Below are positions 46,108 to 55,036 of a stretch of 64,000 nt of DNA, piece by piece. The position numbers and the translations under genes are program-made. The DNA is from Methylomonas albis (GTDB lineage: Bacteria > Pseudomonadota > Gammaproteobacteria > Methylococcales > Methylomonadaceae): the NCBI RefSeq assembly GCF_014850955.1, contig NZ_JACXSS010000001.1, positions 5,270,001-5,334,000 of the forward strand. Direction: 5' to 3'. Position 1 is the first letter of the stretch; every line of letters starts with the position of its first letter. The notes beneath the pieces are model-generated. The model was not told the DNA's origin. It worked only from the letters and a program-made list of their open reading frames with translations, and searched no databases.

Positions 46108-47269
46108 CTCTGAAGCGTCGTTAAGTGCATTAGACGAACAAGGCTTGCGGGCGGAGATCGTCCGTTTAAACAAAGTCATTCAGGCCTTGATGGACCGTGC
46201 CGAACGCGCTGGCGGTTCAAATGGCTCGGATTTTGACCGGTTTCAAACCACGGTTATTTGGGAAGAGTTAGTCGAGCGGCGCACCCAGGAGCTCGCCAAA
46301 GCGTTGCGTGAGAACGAAAAGATCAACCGGGCCTTACGCGAGGCCGAACAAAAATTCCACAGTGTCCTGGATCAATCCCTGGTGGGCATCACCATGATGG
46401 TTGAAGACAGCTTCCATTACGTCAACCTAAAGTTTGCCGGCATTATCGGTTACAGCGTTGATGAGATTTTAAGGATGCGGCCAACCGATATTGCCGACGG
46501 CTGTGACGAATCCTTCGTCCGTGAAACCACGCGGCTGCTGGCTGGCGAGACGGAACAAATCAGTTTTGTGACGGATGCCAAGCGCAAGGACGGCCAAGTC
46601 ATTACGGTGGAAGTCTCCGGCAACTCATCGGTTTCTATCGCCGGCAAGCGGGTGCTGATTGCGGTTTGGGTAGATATTACCGAACGACTGCGCAACGAGC
46701 GCGCCGTTCAGCTATTGCAGGAACAACTCCGCGAACAAGCAACTCGGGACCCGCTGACCGGGCTTTACAATCGGCTATTTCTCAACGAAAACTTGGCGCG
46801 GGAACTACTTCAGGCCAAACGATTGGGGCAGTCGATTAGCGTCGTGATGGCCGATCTGGATCATTTCAAAGCTATCAACGATAGGCATGGGCATTTGGCT
46901 GGCGACGAAGCGTTGAAGCATTTTGCCGCCATCATGAAACGCTACTCGCGAGGTAGCGATATTAGTTGTCGTTATGGGGGCGAAGAGTTCTTTTGGGTGT
47001 TACCCAATACCACCGAAGCAACCGCCTACGAGAGAGCAAATGAATTGCGCATGGCAATTGCCGCCGAATCGGTGTTTTTCAATTGTGCCTCGATTACGAT
47101 CACCGCTTCTTTCGGAGTAGCGGCTTATCCAGCCGGTGGTATGACATGCCGCGAGCTGATAGCGAGTGCCGATGCGGCTTTATATATGGCTAAGTATGCC
47201 GGACGTAATCAAGTTAGATGCATTTCCGAGTGCTTTACAACAGAAACTGGCGCTGATACAAGTATTTAA
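46100..47269 (+). CDS. PAS-GGDEF diguanylate cyclase
   Basis: A 389-residue protein: an N-terminal coiled region (about 10-85), a PAS domain (90-210), and a GGDEF domain with TRDPLTGLYNRLFLNENL at its start and CRYGGEEFFWVLPN as the active site. An RxxD inhibitory site (RGSD) stands five residues before GGEEF, so product inhibition by cyclic-di-GMP is expected. Its start lies within the end of the FIST gene (eight-base overlap), which argues for a functional partnership. Confidence 0.93.
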   Translation: MSNSEASLSALDEQGLRAEIVRLNKVIQALMDRAERAGGSNGSDFDRFQTTVIWEELVERRTQELAKALRENEKINRALREAEQKFHSVLDQSLVGITMMVEDSFHYVNLKFAGIIGYSVDEILRMRPTDIADGCDESFVRETTRLLAGETEQISFVTDAKRKDGQVITVEVSGNSSVSIAGKRVLIAVWVDITERLRNERAVQLLQEQLREQATRDPLTGLYNRLFLNENLARELLQAKRLGQSISVVMADLDHFKAINDRHGHLAGDEALKHFAAIMKRYSRGSDISCRYGGEEFFWVLPNTTEATAYERANELRMAIAAESVFFNCASITITASFGVAAYPAGGMTCRELIASADAALYMAKYAGRNQVRCISECFTTETGADTSI

Positions 47270-47326
47270 AATATGCGATCGGCTAGACGGCTATAGAAGA
47301 GGTTTAACCATTTAGGAGATAGACCC

Positions 47327-47929
47327 ATGCAACAAAAAACCGCCAATACCCAGGTAAATATTCACGAGCTTATCGCTAAGCGTTGGAGCCCTAGAGCATT
47401 CGATCCCGATAAAATGGTCAGCCCAACCGATATAACAGCAGTGTTGGAGGCGGCACGTTGGGCGCCCTCTTGCTTTAACGACCAACCTTGGCGCTATGTG
47501 GTTTGCGATAAAGCCCACGATGCTGCGGCTTGGCAAAATGCGTTGGCGGTAATTGCCGAGAAAAATCAGTTATGGGCCAAAAATGCGCCCGTGCTGATCC
47601 TGGCGGTGGCTATGGAAAACTTCAATCACAATGGTAAACCTAACCGCTGGGCGGCTTACGATACCGGCGCGGCCTCCCTTAGTTTGTGCCTGCAGGCCAC
47701 CGCATTGGGTTTAATTGTTCATCAAATGGGTGGTTTCGATGCCGATAAAGCCCGGCAAGCGCTGAGTTTACCCGACGACTGCACGCCGATGGCGATGCTG
47801 GCACTGGGTTATCAAGCCGAGGTTGACACCTTGGCGGAAGACTTTCAAGCCGCCGAGCAGGCCGAACGCAGCCGCGTAGCGCTGGAGCAGCGATTTTATC
47901 TGGGGCAGTGGGGCGAGGCGTATCAATAA
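47327..47929 (+). CDS. Nitroreductase family protein
   Basis: A 200-residue protein of the FMN-dependent nitroreductase fold: IAKRWSPRAFDPDKMVS near the start, AARWAPSCFNDQPWRYVV near 40, and DTGAASLSLCLQATALGL, HQMGGFD near 120-145. It probably reduces nitro groups or quinones with NAD(P)H; the substrate is unknown. It is an isolated gene between two GGDEF genes, with a GGAG ribosome binding site ahead of the ATG. Confidence 0.92.
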   Translation: MQQKTANTQVNIHELIAKRWSPRAFDPDKMVSPTDITAVLEAARWAPSCFNDQPWRYVVCDKAHDAAAWQNALAVIAEKNQLWAKNAPVLILAVAMENFNHNGKPNRWAAYDTGAASLSLCLQATALGLIVHQMGGFDADKARQALSLPDDCTPMAMLALGYQAEVDTLAEDFQAAEQAERSRVALEQRFYLGQWGEAYQ

Positions 47930-47974
47930 GCGCGGCTGTTACTCGTGAACCCTTTTTGCAATTGAGCTGCGCGA

Positions 47975-49363
47975 ATGAAGAGCGTTAAAACGTCTTATGC
48001 GCGCAGCCTGATCGAGGCTAGTCTCGATCCGCTGGTCACCATCAGCGCCGATGGCAAGATCATGGATGTAAATAGCGCGACCGAAAAAGTCACCGGGGTC
48101 GCGCGGCAACAGCTGATCGGCAGCGATTTTTCCAATTACTTTACCGATCCGCAAAAAGCCCGCGACGGTTATCGCTTGGCGTTTTCGCAAGGTAAAGTCA
48201 CGGATTATCCGCTGGCTATCTGCCATGTCTCCGGCAAGATTACCGAGGTGATGTACAACGCCTCGGTTTATCGCAACGATGAAGGCGACGTTGCCGGCAT
48301 TTTTGCCGCGGCCAGGGATGTCACCGCTTTAAAAAAAGCCCAGAACGAATTGGAAGCCGCGATTTTGCATATGCAATTAATCCGCGAGATGACCGATTTG
48401 TTGCAAAGTTGCCAAAAAATGGACGAGGCCTATCCGATTATAAAAGCGGCATTGGTACGCTTGTTTGCCGGTTCCGCTGGTGGGCTTTACATGTTGGATG
48501 CTGCCGGTAACTCGCTGGTGTTGGTCGATGCCTGGGGCAGCGGCGAAAGCGAGCTGGAGACAGTGTTTACCCCGGACGAATGCTGGGGCATACGTCGTGG
48601 TTGTATTCATATTGCCCGCATCGGCCAAAGCATCAACCCGGTCTGTAGCCATGTCAAACCGGGGAGTAGTCCTTATCTCTGCATACCCTTATTGGCGCAT
48701 TCGCGAGTCTTGGGTTTGATGTATATCGAATGTCAATTCAGCAGTCAAAATCAGGAAGATATCCAAAGAGAGTTGTCGATAGCCGAAGCGGCGGGTGATA
48801 GTGCCCGTCTGGCTTTGGCTAATTTGGCACTACGCGAGGAGTTGCACGAGTTGTCGATCCGCGATCCGCTGACCGGTTTGTTCAATCGGCGCTTTCTGGA
48901 AGAAGTACTGGACCGGGAATTGTTGCGGATGAGCCGCAGCGGCAAAATGCTGGCCGTGGCGATGATCGACATCGATCATTTTAAAAAATTTAACGATAAC
49001 TACGGCCACGATGCCGGCGATGAAGTCTTGAAGAAAACCGCACAATTGATGAGCGGCTTTCGGGAAGGTAGTGACATGGTTTGTCGTTTTGGCGGCGAAG
49101 AATTCGTGGTGGTCACTACCGAAATCCAGCCGGATAAAATCTTGCGCCGCTTGGAAGCATTGCGTTCCGCTATCGAAACTTTATCGTTGAAATTCGGCAG
49201 TCATCAGCTGCCGCAGGTGACGGTATCGATAGGCGTCGCCTTTTATCCCACCCAAGGGAGCAATCGCCTCGATTTGTTAAACCGCGCCGATCAAGCTCTC
49301 TATGTCGCCAAAGAGGCCGGCCGTAATCGGCTAATTGTTGCCGATGACGGCGCCGAGGATTAG
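47975..49363 (+). CDS. PAS-GAF-GGDEF diguanylate cyclase
   Basis: A 462-residue protein: a PAS domain with PAC tail (about 8-120), a GAF-like domain with several cysteines (DECWGIRRGCIHIAR, NPVCSHVKPG; about 140-280), and a GGDEF domain beginning IRDPLTGLFNRRFLEE with FGGEEFVVV as the active site. The RxxD inhibitory site is absent (EGSD in that position), so it may escape feedback. The cysteine/histidine-rich GAF region could bind a metal or haem, but this is a guess. It converges with the TIGR03790 gene, overlapping by four bases. Confidence 0.93.
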   Translation: MKSVKTSYARSLIEASLDPLVTISADGKIMDVNSATEKVTGVARQQLIGSDFSNYFTDPQKARDGYRLAFSQGKVTDYPLAICHVSGKITEVMYNASVYRNDEGDVAGIFAAARDVTALKKAQNELEAAILHMQLIREMTDLLQSCQKMDEAYPIIKAALVRLFAGSAGGLYMLDAAGNSLVLVDAWGSGESELETVFTPDECWGIRRGCIHIARIGQSINPVCSHVKPGSSPYLCIPLLAHSRVLGLMYIECQFSSQNQEDIQRELSIAEAAGDSARLALANLALREELHELSIRDPLTGLFNRRFLEEVLDRELLRMSRSGKMLAVAMIDIDHFKKFNDNYGHDAGDEVLKKTAQLMSGFREGSDMVCRFGGEEFVVVTTEIQPDKILRRLEALRSAIETLSLKFGSHQLPQVTVSIGVAFYPTQGSNRLDLLNRADQALYVAKEAGRNRLIVADDGAED

Positions 49364-50433
49364 TGAGTTGGTGTTTGGTGCGGCTGATAGGCAAACGGTT
49401 TAGCCAGCGGTTCGCCGACAAAAATGCCCTGGCCGGGTTGGGCCACACTTTTCCAATACGCTTCGATCAAGCTGCTGCCGCGCAGGTAAAAGTACATTAA
49501 TACCCCGGGATTTGGAAATTTGGCCGGGAAATTACAGGGTTCCACCACCGCGCCATAACTGGCGGTGGCACCGGCGCGCAGCCATTCGGTGATATTCATC
49601 TGGTCGCTGCCCGACATCACGCCGCCCGTGGACGTGAGATGGTCGGCAACAGCGCCCGGCAAATAGCGGTTATCCGCCAGATGCGGCACCTTGGTCAGGC
49701 CGGTGAAATAAAACATCACGTCCTGGCGTCCTTCAATGTAGTCTTGCTCCAGATAATTCACCGGCCAAAAACTGGTGAGCGATTCGGCCACTCTCGGAAA
49801 CAGTACTGCTCTGGAGCTCCGCGCTTTGTCCGAGGTTTTCAACAGATATGCCGAGCCTTGCGGGTGCGAATAATCAGCGGCAACGCCGGTATCGATCAGC
49901 TTTTTCGCCTCCGCGAAGGTCTTGCCGGCCACGGCCATGGTCGGCCGCCAGCCATGAGTTTTAAACGGTTTATCGGTTTCGGAAGTGAAATAAGGGCTAT
50001 TGTGGGTTTCCACGCAGCCTTTTGCGCAAAACGATTCGCTAAAGCCCGCCGCGAAGGCCGTGGTGATGGACATGCAATCGACCCGAAACGGTTGCAGCCA
50101 GGTGAGTGCGAAGGCCTGCACATGCTCCGGGGTTTTTTGATCGACTTCCTTCTTGACCTGCTCGAATTGTTGTTTGGACAAAACCGCCTGATTCGGCGCG
50201 AAGCGGACATGTATCATCTGCTCGGCCGGTATTTGTCGCTGTTGTTGATAGTAAGCGGCGATCTGTACGCTTAAGGGGTCGGCGTCGTTGACAATGATCG
50301 CCAGATCATGGCCGGTCAGCGCCGAAGAAGGTCGGTACATGGGCGAGACGGGGGCGGCCAAGCTCGGCGTAAATAGGAATGGGCTCAGGATAAGCCCTGT
50401 CAGGGCGAAGATGCATGATTTAACGGGAAACAC
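49360..50433 (-). CDS. TIGR03790 family exported protein
   Basis: A 357-residue protein with a signal peptide (CIFALTGLILSPFLFTPSLA, cleavage near residue 26). The first part of the mature protein (LAIIVNDADPLSVQIAAYYQ and IPAEQMIHVRF) and the later GGVMSGSDQMNITEWLRAGAT match the TIGR03790 family, whose function is unknown and which is common in environmental proteobacteria. It is probably periplasmic. It stands alone, converging with the PAS-GAF-GGDEF gene. Confidence 0.85.
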   Translation of the reverse strand: MFPVKSCIFALTGLILSPFLFTPSLAAPVSPMYRPSSALTGHDLAIIVNDADPLSVQIAAYYQQQRQIPAEQMIHVRFAPNQAVLSKQQFEQVKKEVDQKTPEHVQAFALTWLQPFRVDCMSITTAFAAGFSESFCAKGCVETHNSPYFTSETDKPFKTHGWRPTMAVAGKTFAEAKKLIDTGVAADYSHPQGSAYLLKTSDKARSSRAVLFPRVAESLTSFWPVNYLEQDYIEGRQDVMFYFTGLTKVPHLADNRYLPGAVADHLTSTGGVMSGSDQMNITEWLRAGATASYGAVVEPCNFPAKFPNPGVLMYFYLRGSSLIEAYWKSVAQPGQGIFVGEPLAKPFAYQPHQTPTH

Positions 50434-50603
50434 GCGGTACTCCGTGAGTTGGCGGTTGGATTAATGGCATCGGTCAATGTAACCGGATGCTGTTTAAATG
50501 CAACACGCATGTTTAAATTATTCGATAAGCGACAAATTCGCCGTTTTGCATGTCCCAGCGGATAAGGTAATTTTGTAAATTCTTAACTTTGTAGATCATT
50601 ATT

Positions 50604-51035
50604 ATGGATGTCATAGCCAATATACCAACCGTTGCTCATGTGATTCAGCAGGCGGTCGCTCCGGTTTTTCTGCTTACCGGTGTGGCCGGTATTTTAGGCG
50701 TATTGACCAATCGCTTGGGACGAACCGTAGACCGGTTTCGCTTATTACGCGAATTAAATGGCGCCGAAGCCGAAGCCCAGCATATCGAGATGCGAACGCT
50801 TGCACGGCGGGCGCATTGGATCCATTGGGCTATTAGCTTGTGTACCACTTGCGCGTTGCTGGTTTGCATGTCCATCGTTGCCATGTTCGTGGGCGTGGAG
50901 TTTGCCATCGATTTGTCCGATGCGGTGTCGTTATTATTTATCGCGGCGATGTTGGCCTTGATTGGCGGTTTGCTGTGTTTTCTAAGGGAAATCTCGCTGG
51001 CCACCGGTATTATTGCTTGGCGCGAGCGTCCTTAA
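50604..51035 (+). CDS. DUF2721 family membrane protein
   Basis: A 143-residue protein with three membrane segments (about 15-35, 72-98, 108-130). The motifs QAVAPVFLLTGVAGILGVLTNRLGRTVDR near the start are characteristic of DUF2721. Its function is unknown. The ATG at 50604 fits the family start. Confidence 0.88.
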   Translation: MDVIANIPTVAHVIQQAVAPVFLLTGVAGILGVLTNRLGRTVDRFRLLRELNGAEAEAQHIEMRTLARRAHWIHWAISLCTTCALLVCMSIVAMFVGVEFAIDLSDAVSLLFIAAMLALIGGLLCFLREISLATGIIAWRERP

Positions 51036-51081
51036 GCTATCGAGAAAATCCGATTTTTTGTCTGCAAAACGGCACTTAAGC

Positions 51082-51468
51082 CTACCCGAATGCCGCATGA
51101 GCGGCGTAGCCGAAATTGGCAATGGCCAGGCCGATCAAGGTAAAAATAGTCATTTGCATGCCCAGCACGCGTTGGTCCAGATTCGCGTGCAACAAGCCCC
51201 TCGCGTGCACCACACGGCCAAGGATGATTGCTAAACCGCCGGTGTGCAGCAACGCAACGTGTCCGCCGCTTAATTCCAACACAAGCAATAGAATCAGCAA
51301 TATCGGGATGTATTCCGTGGCGTTGCCTTGGGCGCGAATGGCGATTTGCAAATCGGTTTCGCCGCCATCGCCGAAAATCACTTTTTTCGCCCGCCGCAGC
51401 TTGATAACTCTTAGAGATAACCATGCTATCAATAAGGCCGCCAACGCGGCATACACAGCACTGATCAT
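51082..51468 (-). CDS. MAPEG family membrane protein
   Basis: About 128 residues with four membrane helices and the MAPEG signature: LRVIKLRRAKKVIFGDGG, then IRAQGNATEYIPI and GRVVHARGL. MAPEG proteins include membrane glutathione transferases and related enzymes. The start at 51468 is chosen because GGAGGAAAC stands directly before this ATG; a GTG 12 bases upstream overlaps that ribosome binding site. It is monocistronic. Confidence 0.9.
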   Translation of the reverse strand: MISAVYAALAALLIAWLSLRVIKLRRAKKVIFGDGGETDLQIAIRAQGNATEYIPILLILLLVLELSGGHVALLHTGGLAIILGRVVHARGLLHANLDQRVLGMQMTIFTLIGLAIANFGYAAHAAFG

Positions 51469-51691
51469 GTTTCCTCCCACTGATTTTAGGTTGGTATTTT
51501 CGGCGGTTTAAATCCTGGAAAGTTCCTGTCGGCTGGAAATAGCACCGCGCCGCTTAATACTGTAGCTATTCCTCATATGTTGTTCGCTGAGCGGAGCCGA
51601 AGCGAACGGTTGACTTCGGCTTCGCTCAGCACAAGTCAGCTCAGTCAACGGAAAATTGCTTGCTTTGGGTACATTTATTGCCATAAATCGC

Positions 51692-52306
51692 CTAAGTAGA
51701 CGCGCGCGATAAACGCGCGGCAAACACCAACAGCCAGAGGGAGAGGACGCCGGTTGCCAAGTGCTCAAACAGGCCGGGAGTCTGTATCGGGTTAGTATCC
51801 CAAGTCATAAGCAGCAGAAAAATCGCCGCCAGAATGCCACTGCCAATCGAGTAGACGCTAAGAATGCCTAACCAGGCATGGCCGCGGAACACAATACCGC
51901 AAGCAATTGCCGCCAGAATAGCCGAAGAAAAGCCGGTGGTAGCGAACAGCCTATGTAATTCCTGGCTCGACGACAAGCCATCGCAGCCCGGATCGCAGGC
52001 GAATACACCCGCCCCGACGCGCCCCAATCCATCCAGGCCGATAAATACGGCAACCAGTGCTGAACGCCAACCTTCTCGCAGGCTTGCCGGGAGCGCAGTG
52101 GCAAAACACACATACAAAACGCCCGCGAATTCGAAGCCGATATAGCGCATCGGTATTTCCGTGCTACTGCCGCGTTCGCCAAGCTCGCTGATGTACTGAT
52201 AGCTGTGGCTAAACTCCGGGCGCATTGCGCCGGCCAGACTAATCAGCGACAGCCATATTAGCGGGGCCGCGATGCCGCAGTAGATGCCAAATCGGCGCAG
52301 ATTCAT
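51692..52306 (-). CDS. DUF998 family membrane protein
   Basis: A 204-residue protein with about six membrane helices. The N-terminal FGIYCGIAAPLIWLSLI, the following SYQYISELGERGS, and GVFACDPGCDG in the centre match DUF998. Its function is unknown. Upstream of it, on the other strand, lies the broken SDR gene. Confidence 0.88.
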   Translation of the reverse strand: MNLRRFGIYCGIAAPLIWLSLISLAGAMRPEFSHSYQYISELGERGSSTEIPMRYIGFEFAGVLYVCFATALPASLREGWRSALVAVFIGLDGLGRVGAGVFACDPGCDGLSSSQELHRLFATTGFSSAILAAIACGIVFRGHAWLGILSVYSIGSGILAAIFLLLMTWDTNPIQTPGLFEHLATGVLSLWLLVFAARLSRAST

Positions 52307-52520
52307 GTATCAGTCCCGCAAACGAAAATAGCATTCTATCCCGCCCAGCCGGGCTGTGCGCATCGGATTGACTAACCGAATCCGCAGGGTAGCCTTCTAG
52401 CTCGGGGGGCTAGTGGTGCAAAAACTCGGTCTATTAAGATGCATAGAAGAAGAAATCATTAGCACCCCCACCGCAAGAGATGGCTTTTCTGCGGGCTTAT
52501 TGGCTAACAGAGGGGGCCGA

Positions 52521-53481
52521 ATGCGTAATATTTTGATCATAGGGGCCAGCAGCGGTATCGGTGCAGCGCTAGCCGGTTTGTAGCTAACACAGTGTCAAGT
52601 GCATTCCTTAAGCCGTTCTGCTGTAGTGCCGAATGTCTTCAGGCATCATAGCTGCGATATTCTAAGCGACGTATTACCCGCCATCGACGAACCGTTGCAG
52701 GGTTTGGTTTACTGCCCGGGCAGTATCAACTTAAAACCGTTTGCCAGGATTAAAGCCGAGGAGTTCAGAGCGGATTTGGAGTTGAATTTGGTCGGTGCCG
52801 TACGCTGTTTGCAACACTACCAACGAAATTTGCAAGCGGCAGAGTCCGCTTCGGTCGTGTTGTTTAGCAGCGTGGCGGTGCAAACCGGGTTTCCTTTCCA
52901 CGCCATGGTATCGGCGTCAAAGGGGGCGTTAGAGGGCTTGACCCGCGCCTTGGCGGCGGAATGGGCGCCGAAAATCCGGGTAAATGCGATAGCACCGTCA
53001 TTGACCAACACGCCATTAGCGGAAAATTTGCTGCGCGAAGACAGCAAAAAACAGGCCGCCGCCGCGAAGCATCCGCTGAAACGCTTGGGCGAAGCAGACG
53101 ATATTGCACACAAGAGCGCCAGCATTTTTCGGTAAAGCTGAAATGGGTCCCATCCGATTTCAGCGCGAAAAATTTGCTGGCAGTTTATGCCTTCGGCGGC
53201 CCCGATTCGTCCGCGTCACCTCATTTCGACCCAACAGGGGGTCGAAACTTAGGCTCTCGCATGACTTGACGCCGTGTCGCGATGCCTTGCAGGTTTTCTC
53301 CGCTTCGCTGCGAAAACCCGCCCAGCGCTACGGCTATCGGGGACTAAAAATCTTCACTTCGCTATCGCTCCGTTTCCAAGATTTTCAGCGGATGGCGTTA
53401 TTTTTACTATCGGACAAATCCAGCTGGATTACCGGTCAAATTCTGAAAGTTGATGGCGGCATGTCGGCCATTAAAATGTAG
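52521..53481 (+). pseudogene. Short-chain dehydrogenase/reductase gene broken by a stop and a 280-bp insertion
   Basis: ATG at 52521 gives RNILIIGASSGIGAALAGL (the Rossmann nucleotide-binding motif) and then a TAG at 52581-52583. The same frame continues with the SDR core: AVVLFSSVAV-type strand (SVVLFSSVAVQTGFP), the catalytic region MVSASKGALEGLTRALAAEW, and RVNAIAPSLTNTPLAE. After LKRLGEADDIA (to 53108) the homology stops and resumes at 53389 with RMALFLLSDKSSWITGQILKV in another frame. Residues DIA and RMA are contiguous in the family, so 53109-53388 is an insertion. The gene is dead, or is a remnant of what was an FabG-like oxidoreductase. Confidence 0.82.
53109..53388. repeat. 280-bp insertion within the SDR gene, unidentified
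   Basis: The stretch starts CACAAGAGCGCC and ends AAGATTTTCAG. It contains several inverted repeats: TTCGACCC/GGGTCGAA (53,226-53,248), GGTTTTC/GAAAACC (around 53,292-53,317) and AAAATCTT/AAGATTTT (53,347-53,387). It has no open reading frame of interest and no matching terminal repeats. It resembles a non-autonomous mobile repeat, but no second copy is in this window. Confidence 0.55.
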
Positions 53482-53777
53482 ATCTCTGAAAAAACGCCAA
53501 AACTACCAGGGCGTCCGCTGTCGACTTCGGTCCAGCGGGCCCTCAAACGGCTCGATGATGCCGCACTGATTTATGTTGGGACATTCGCCTGACTGAGCTA
53601 GCGTTTACGATGGGTTTACTGGAGCACGCTCGGCAGACTAGAAAAATTGAGCGTCGAGCAGGCGTGAGCGTAAGGCGGGGCGTGCGCTTTATCGACCAGC
53701 GGCGCGATGCCGTTTGGCAATCGCACCTTAAGGCCTTCTGTCCCTCCGATCAACTGCCGAAGGGACAAGCGCGGGTG

Positions 53778-54233
53778 TTACGCAAAATACAATTTGCGCA
53801 ATTCCAACATCGAGCTAGCGCTTAGCGCCGTGCCATCGCTGGCGCGGGTGACGTGGTACAAGGTATCGAGCAGGGTGATTTCCTCACCGGCGCTGGCATA
53901 GCCGACCACATAATGCGCGACATCCAAATGCCGGCGGTGCAATCCACCGTTTTGACTGTTGAATTCGGCAATGATGCCGGCGTGCGGCGGATTCATCACC
54001 GCGCTCCACCAAGGCATTTGGGCGACATCATAGGCCCAGGTGTTGCCTATCGATTCGGGCGGCAGGCAGCGTTCGACCAGATGGTCGCCGATCACTGCAT
54101 ATTGTTTGCGACTGATTTTCGCAGGCTCTTCGCCCACGGTATCCCGGCATTCCAGAACTTCGCTACTGATGAAGCTGTCGGTTGCCGGAATTGCTTTGTT
54201 CCATTGGCCATCTAAGTTTTTATGTTCAAACAT
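53778..54233 (-). CDS. Hypothetical protein
   Basis: A 151-residue protein starting MFEHKNLDGQWNKAIPATDS with a good AGAGAGG ribosome binding site. It is soluble, with a tryptophan-rich centre (NTWAYDVAQMPWWSAVMNPPHAG) and a histidine-rich segment (GGLHRRHLDVAHYVV). I do not recognise the family. It is probably a real gene because composition and start signal are normal. The 53,482-53,777 stretch behind it, after the SDR remnant, holds nothing I can assign. Confidence 0.6.
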   Translation of the reverse strand: MFEHKNLDGQWNKAIPATDSFISSEVLECRDTVGEEPAKISRKQYAVIGDHLVERCLPPESIGNTWAYDVAQMPWWSAVMNPPHAGIIAEFNSQNGGLHRRHLDVAHYVVGYASAGEEITLLDTLYHVTRASDGTALSASSMLELRKLYFA

Positions 54234-54574
54234 ACTGCCTCTCTCTAAGTTTAACGGAATGAAGAGCTGGCCTGGCTCCCGCCGCTGTCTTTCGCCTACG
54301 GTGGTAAGAAAACCAACAATTGCGGAGCGCCAGGCGTCCTTAGGACAAAGTAAGCAAAATCACGGCCAGCTTTGTCCGAATGGTCAGCAGGTTTTTTATG
54401 CTTGCAAGATACTGAATTTGAAGTTTATTTTATTTTCAACCGCTTGAAATATACGGTTATTACTAACGGTATTGAGGCCTGTCTAGCGATGCGAGGTAGA
54501 CGCTGGCTACTACAAATTGATGGGTTTGCGACACCAATAATGTAACCTGACCCGAATGGCACGGGAGTGAGCCT
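54234..54574. other. Intergenic region without an identified gene
   Basis: AT-rich in its second half. I see no gene, no clear promoter and no terminator that I can assign. It ends where the REP element at 54575-54630 begins. Confidence 0.4.
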
Positions 54575-54630
54575 AACTCGATAAGGTGCGCCGATAGGAT
54601 GCCGACGCAAGGAGGCGCATCGGTCGAGTT
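54575..54630 (+). repeat. REP-type palindrome downstream of the third RAYT
   Basis: AACTCGATAAGGTGCGCC at one end and GGCGCATCGGTCGAGTT at the other pair as an imperfect inverted repeat around GACGCAAGG. A related element in the opposite orientation stands on the other side of the transposase (55236-55291), so the RAYT is bracketed by two inverted REPs. The first 27 bases also occur exactly at 56496-56522 and 56772-56798 in the integron cassettes. Confidence 0.75.
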
Positions 54631-54838
54631 ACTCAATGCCGTAAATATCTGCGTTTTCATTATTTCCCCAATTTTCCGTATAAATACCTTGCTCAACATA
54701 ATGATGGAAACTCGAATAAGGCCGATCACAAACTTTATTGACCCACCCCTGTTTTACCGGATTCCAATGGATATAATCGGCATGACGGTTGTAATCGTCT
54801 TGGTCTTCGATTAAATGAGCCCAAAATCGGCGCTGCCA

Positions 54839-54854
54839 CTTGTGCCCTTGGGTA
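54839..54854 (-). repeat. Short insertion family B (16 bp), copy 5
   Basis: On the minus strand TACCCAAGGGCACAAG. Removing it joins GGAATC to TGGCAGCGC (Gly-Ile-Trp-Gln-Arg), the sequence found at the same place in RAYT copies 1 and 2 (GIWQRRFW). Confidence 0.82.
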
Positions 54855-54988
54855 GATTCCATGCTCTCGTCGTTTTTGACGGCTTTTTGAGATTCTTTCA
54901 CTGTGGTCGATTGTCCTGGAAAATCGCCCTTTCAATATATTCCATCTGACAGAGAAATTACCGTCGTCGGGGGGCAATGTCCAAATGC

Positions 54989-55036
54989 TCGGCAACTGCT
55001 CCATGCGTTGCTATACCTCCTGCATCCATGCAGTCG
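54989..55036 (-). repeat. Short insertion family A (48 bp), copy 3
   Basis: On the minus strand starts CGACTGCA, contains GGATGCAGGAGGTA and ends GTTGCCGA. It interrupts the RAYT at exactly the same point as copy 1 at 23276-23323, after CATT and before GC. Removing it restores His-Cys-Ile-Trp. Internal hairpins CTGCA-TGGA-TGCAG and GCAAC/GTTGC are perfect here. Confidence 0.82.

Noticed and set aside
53610-53825. 71-codon plus-strand open frame after the SDR remnant
   Set aside because: It has no recognisable family and no good ribosome binding site, and it overlaps the better supported gene on the minus strand at 53778-54233.
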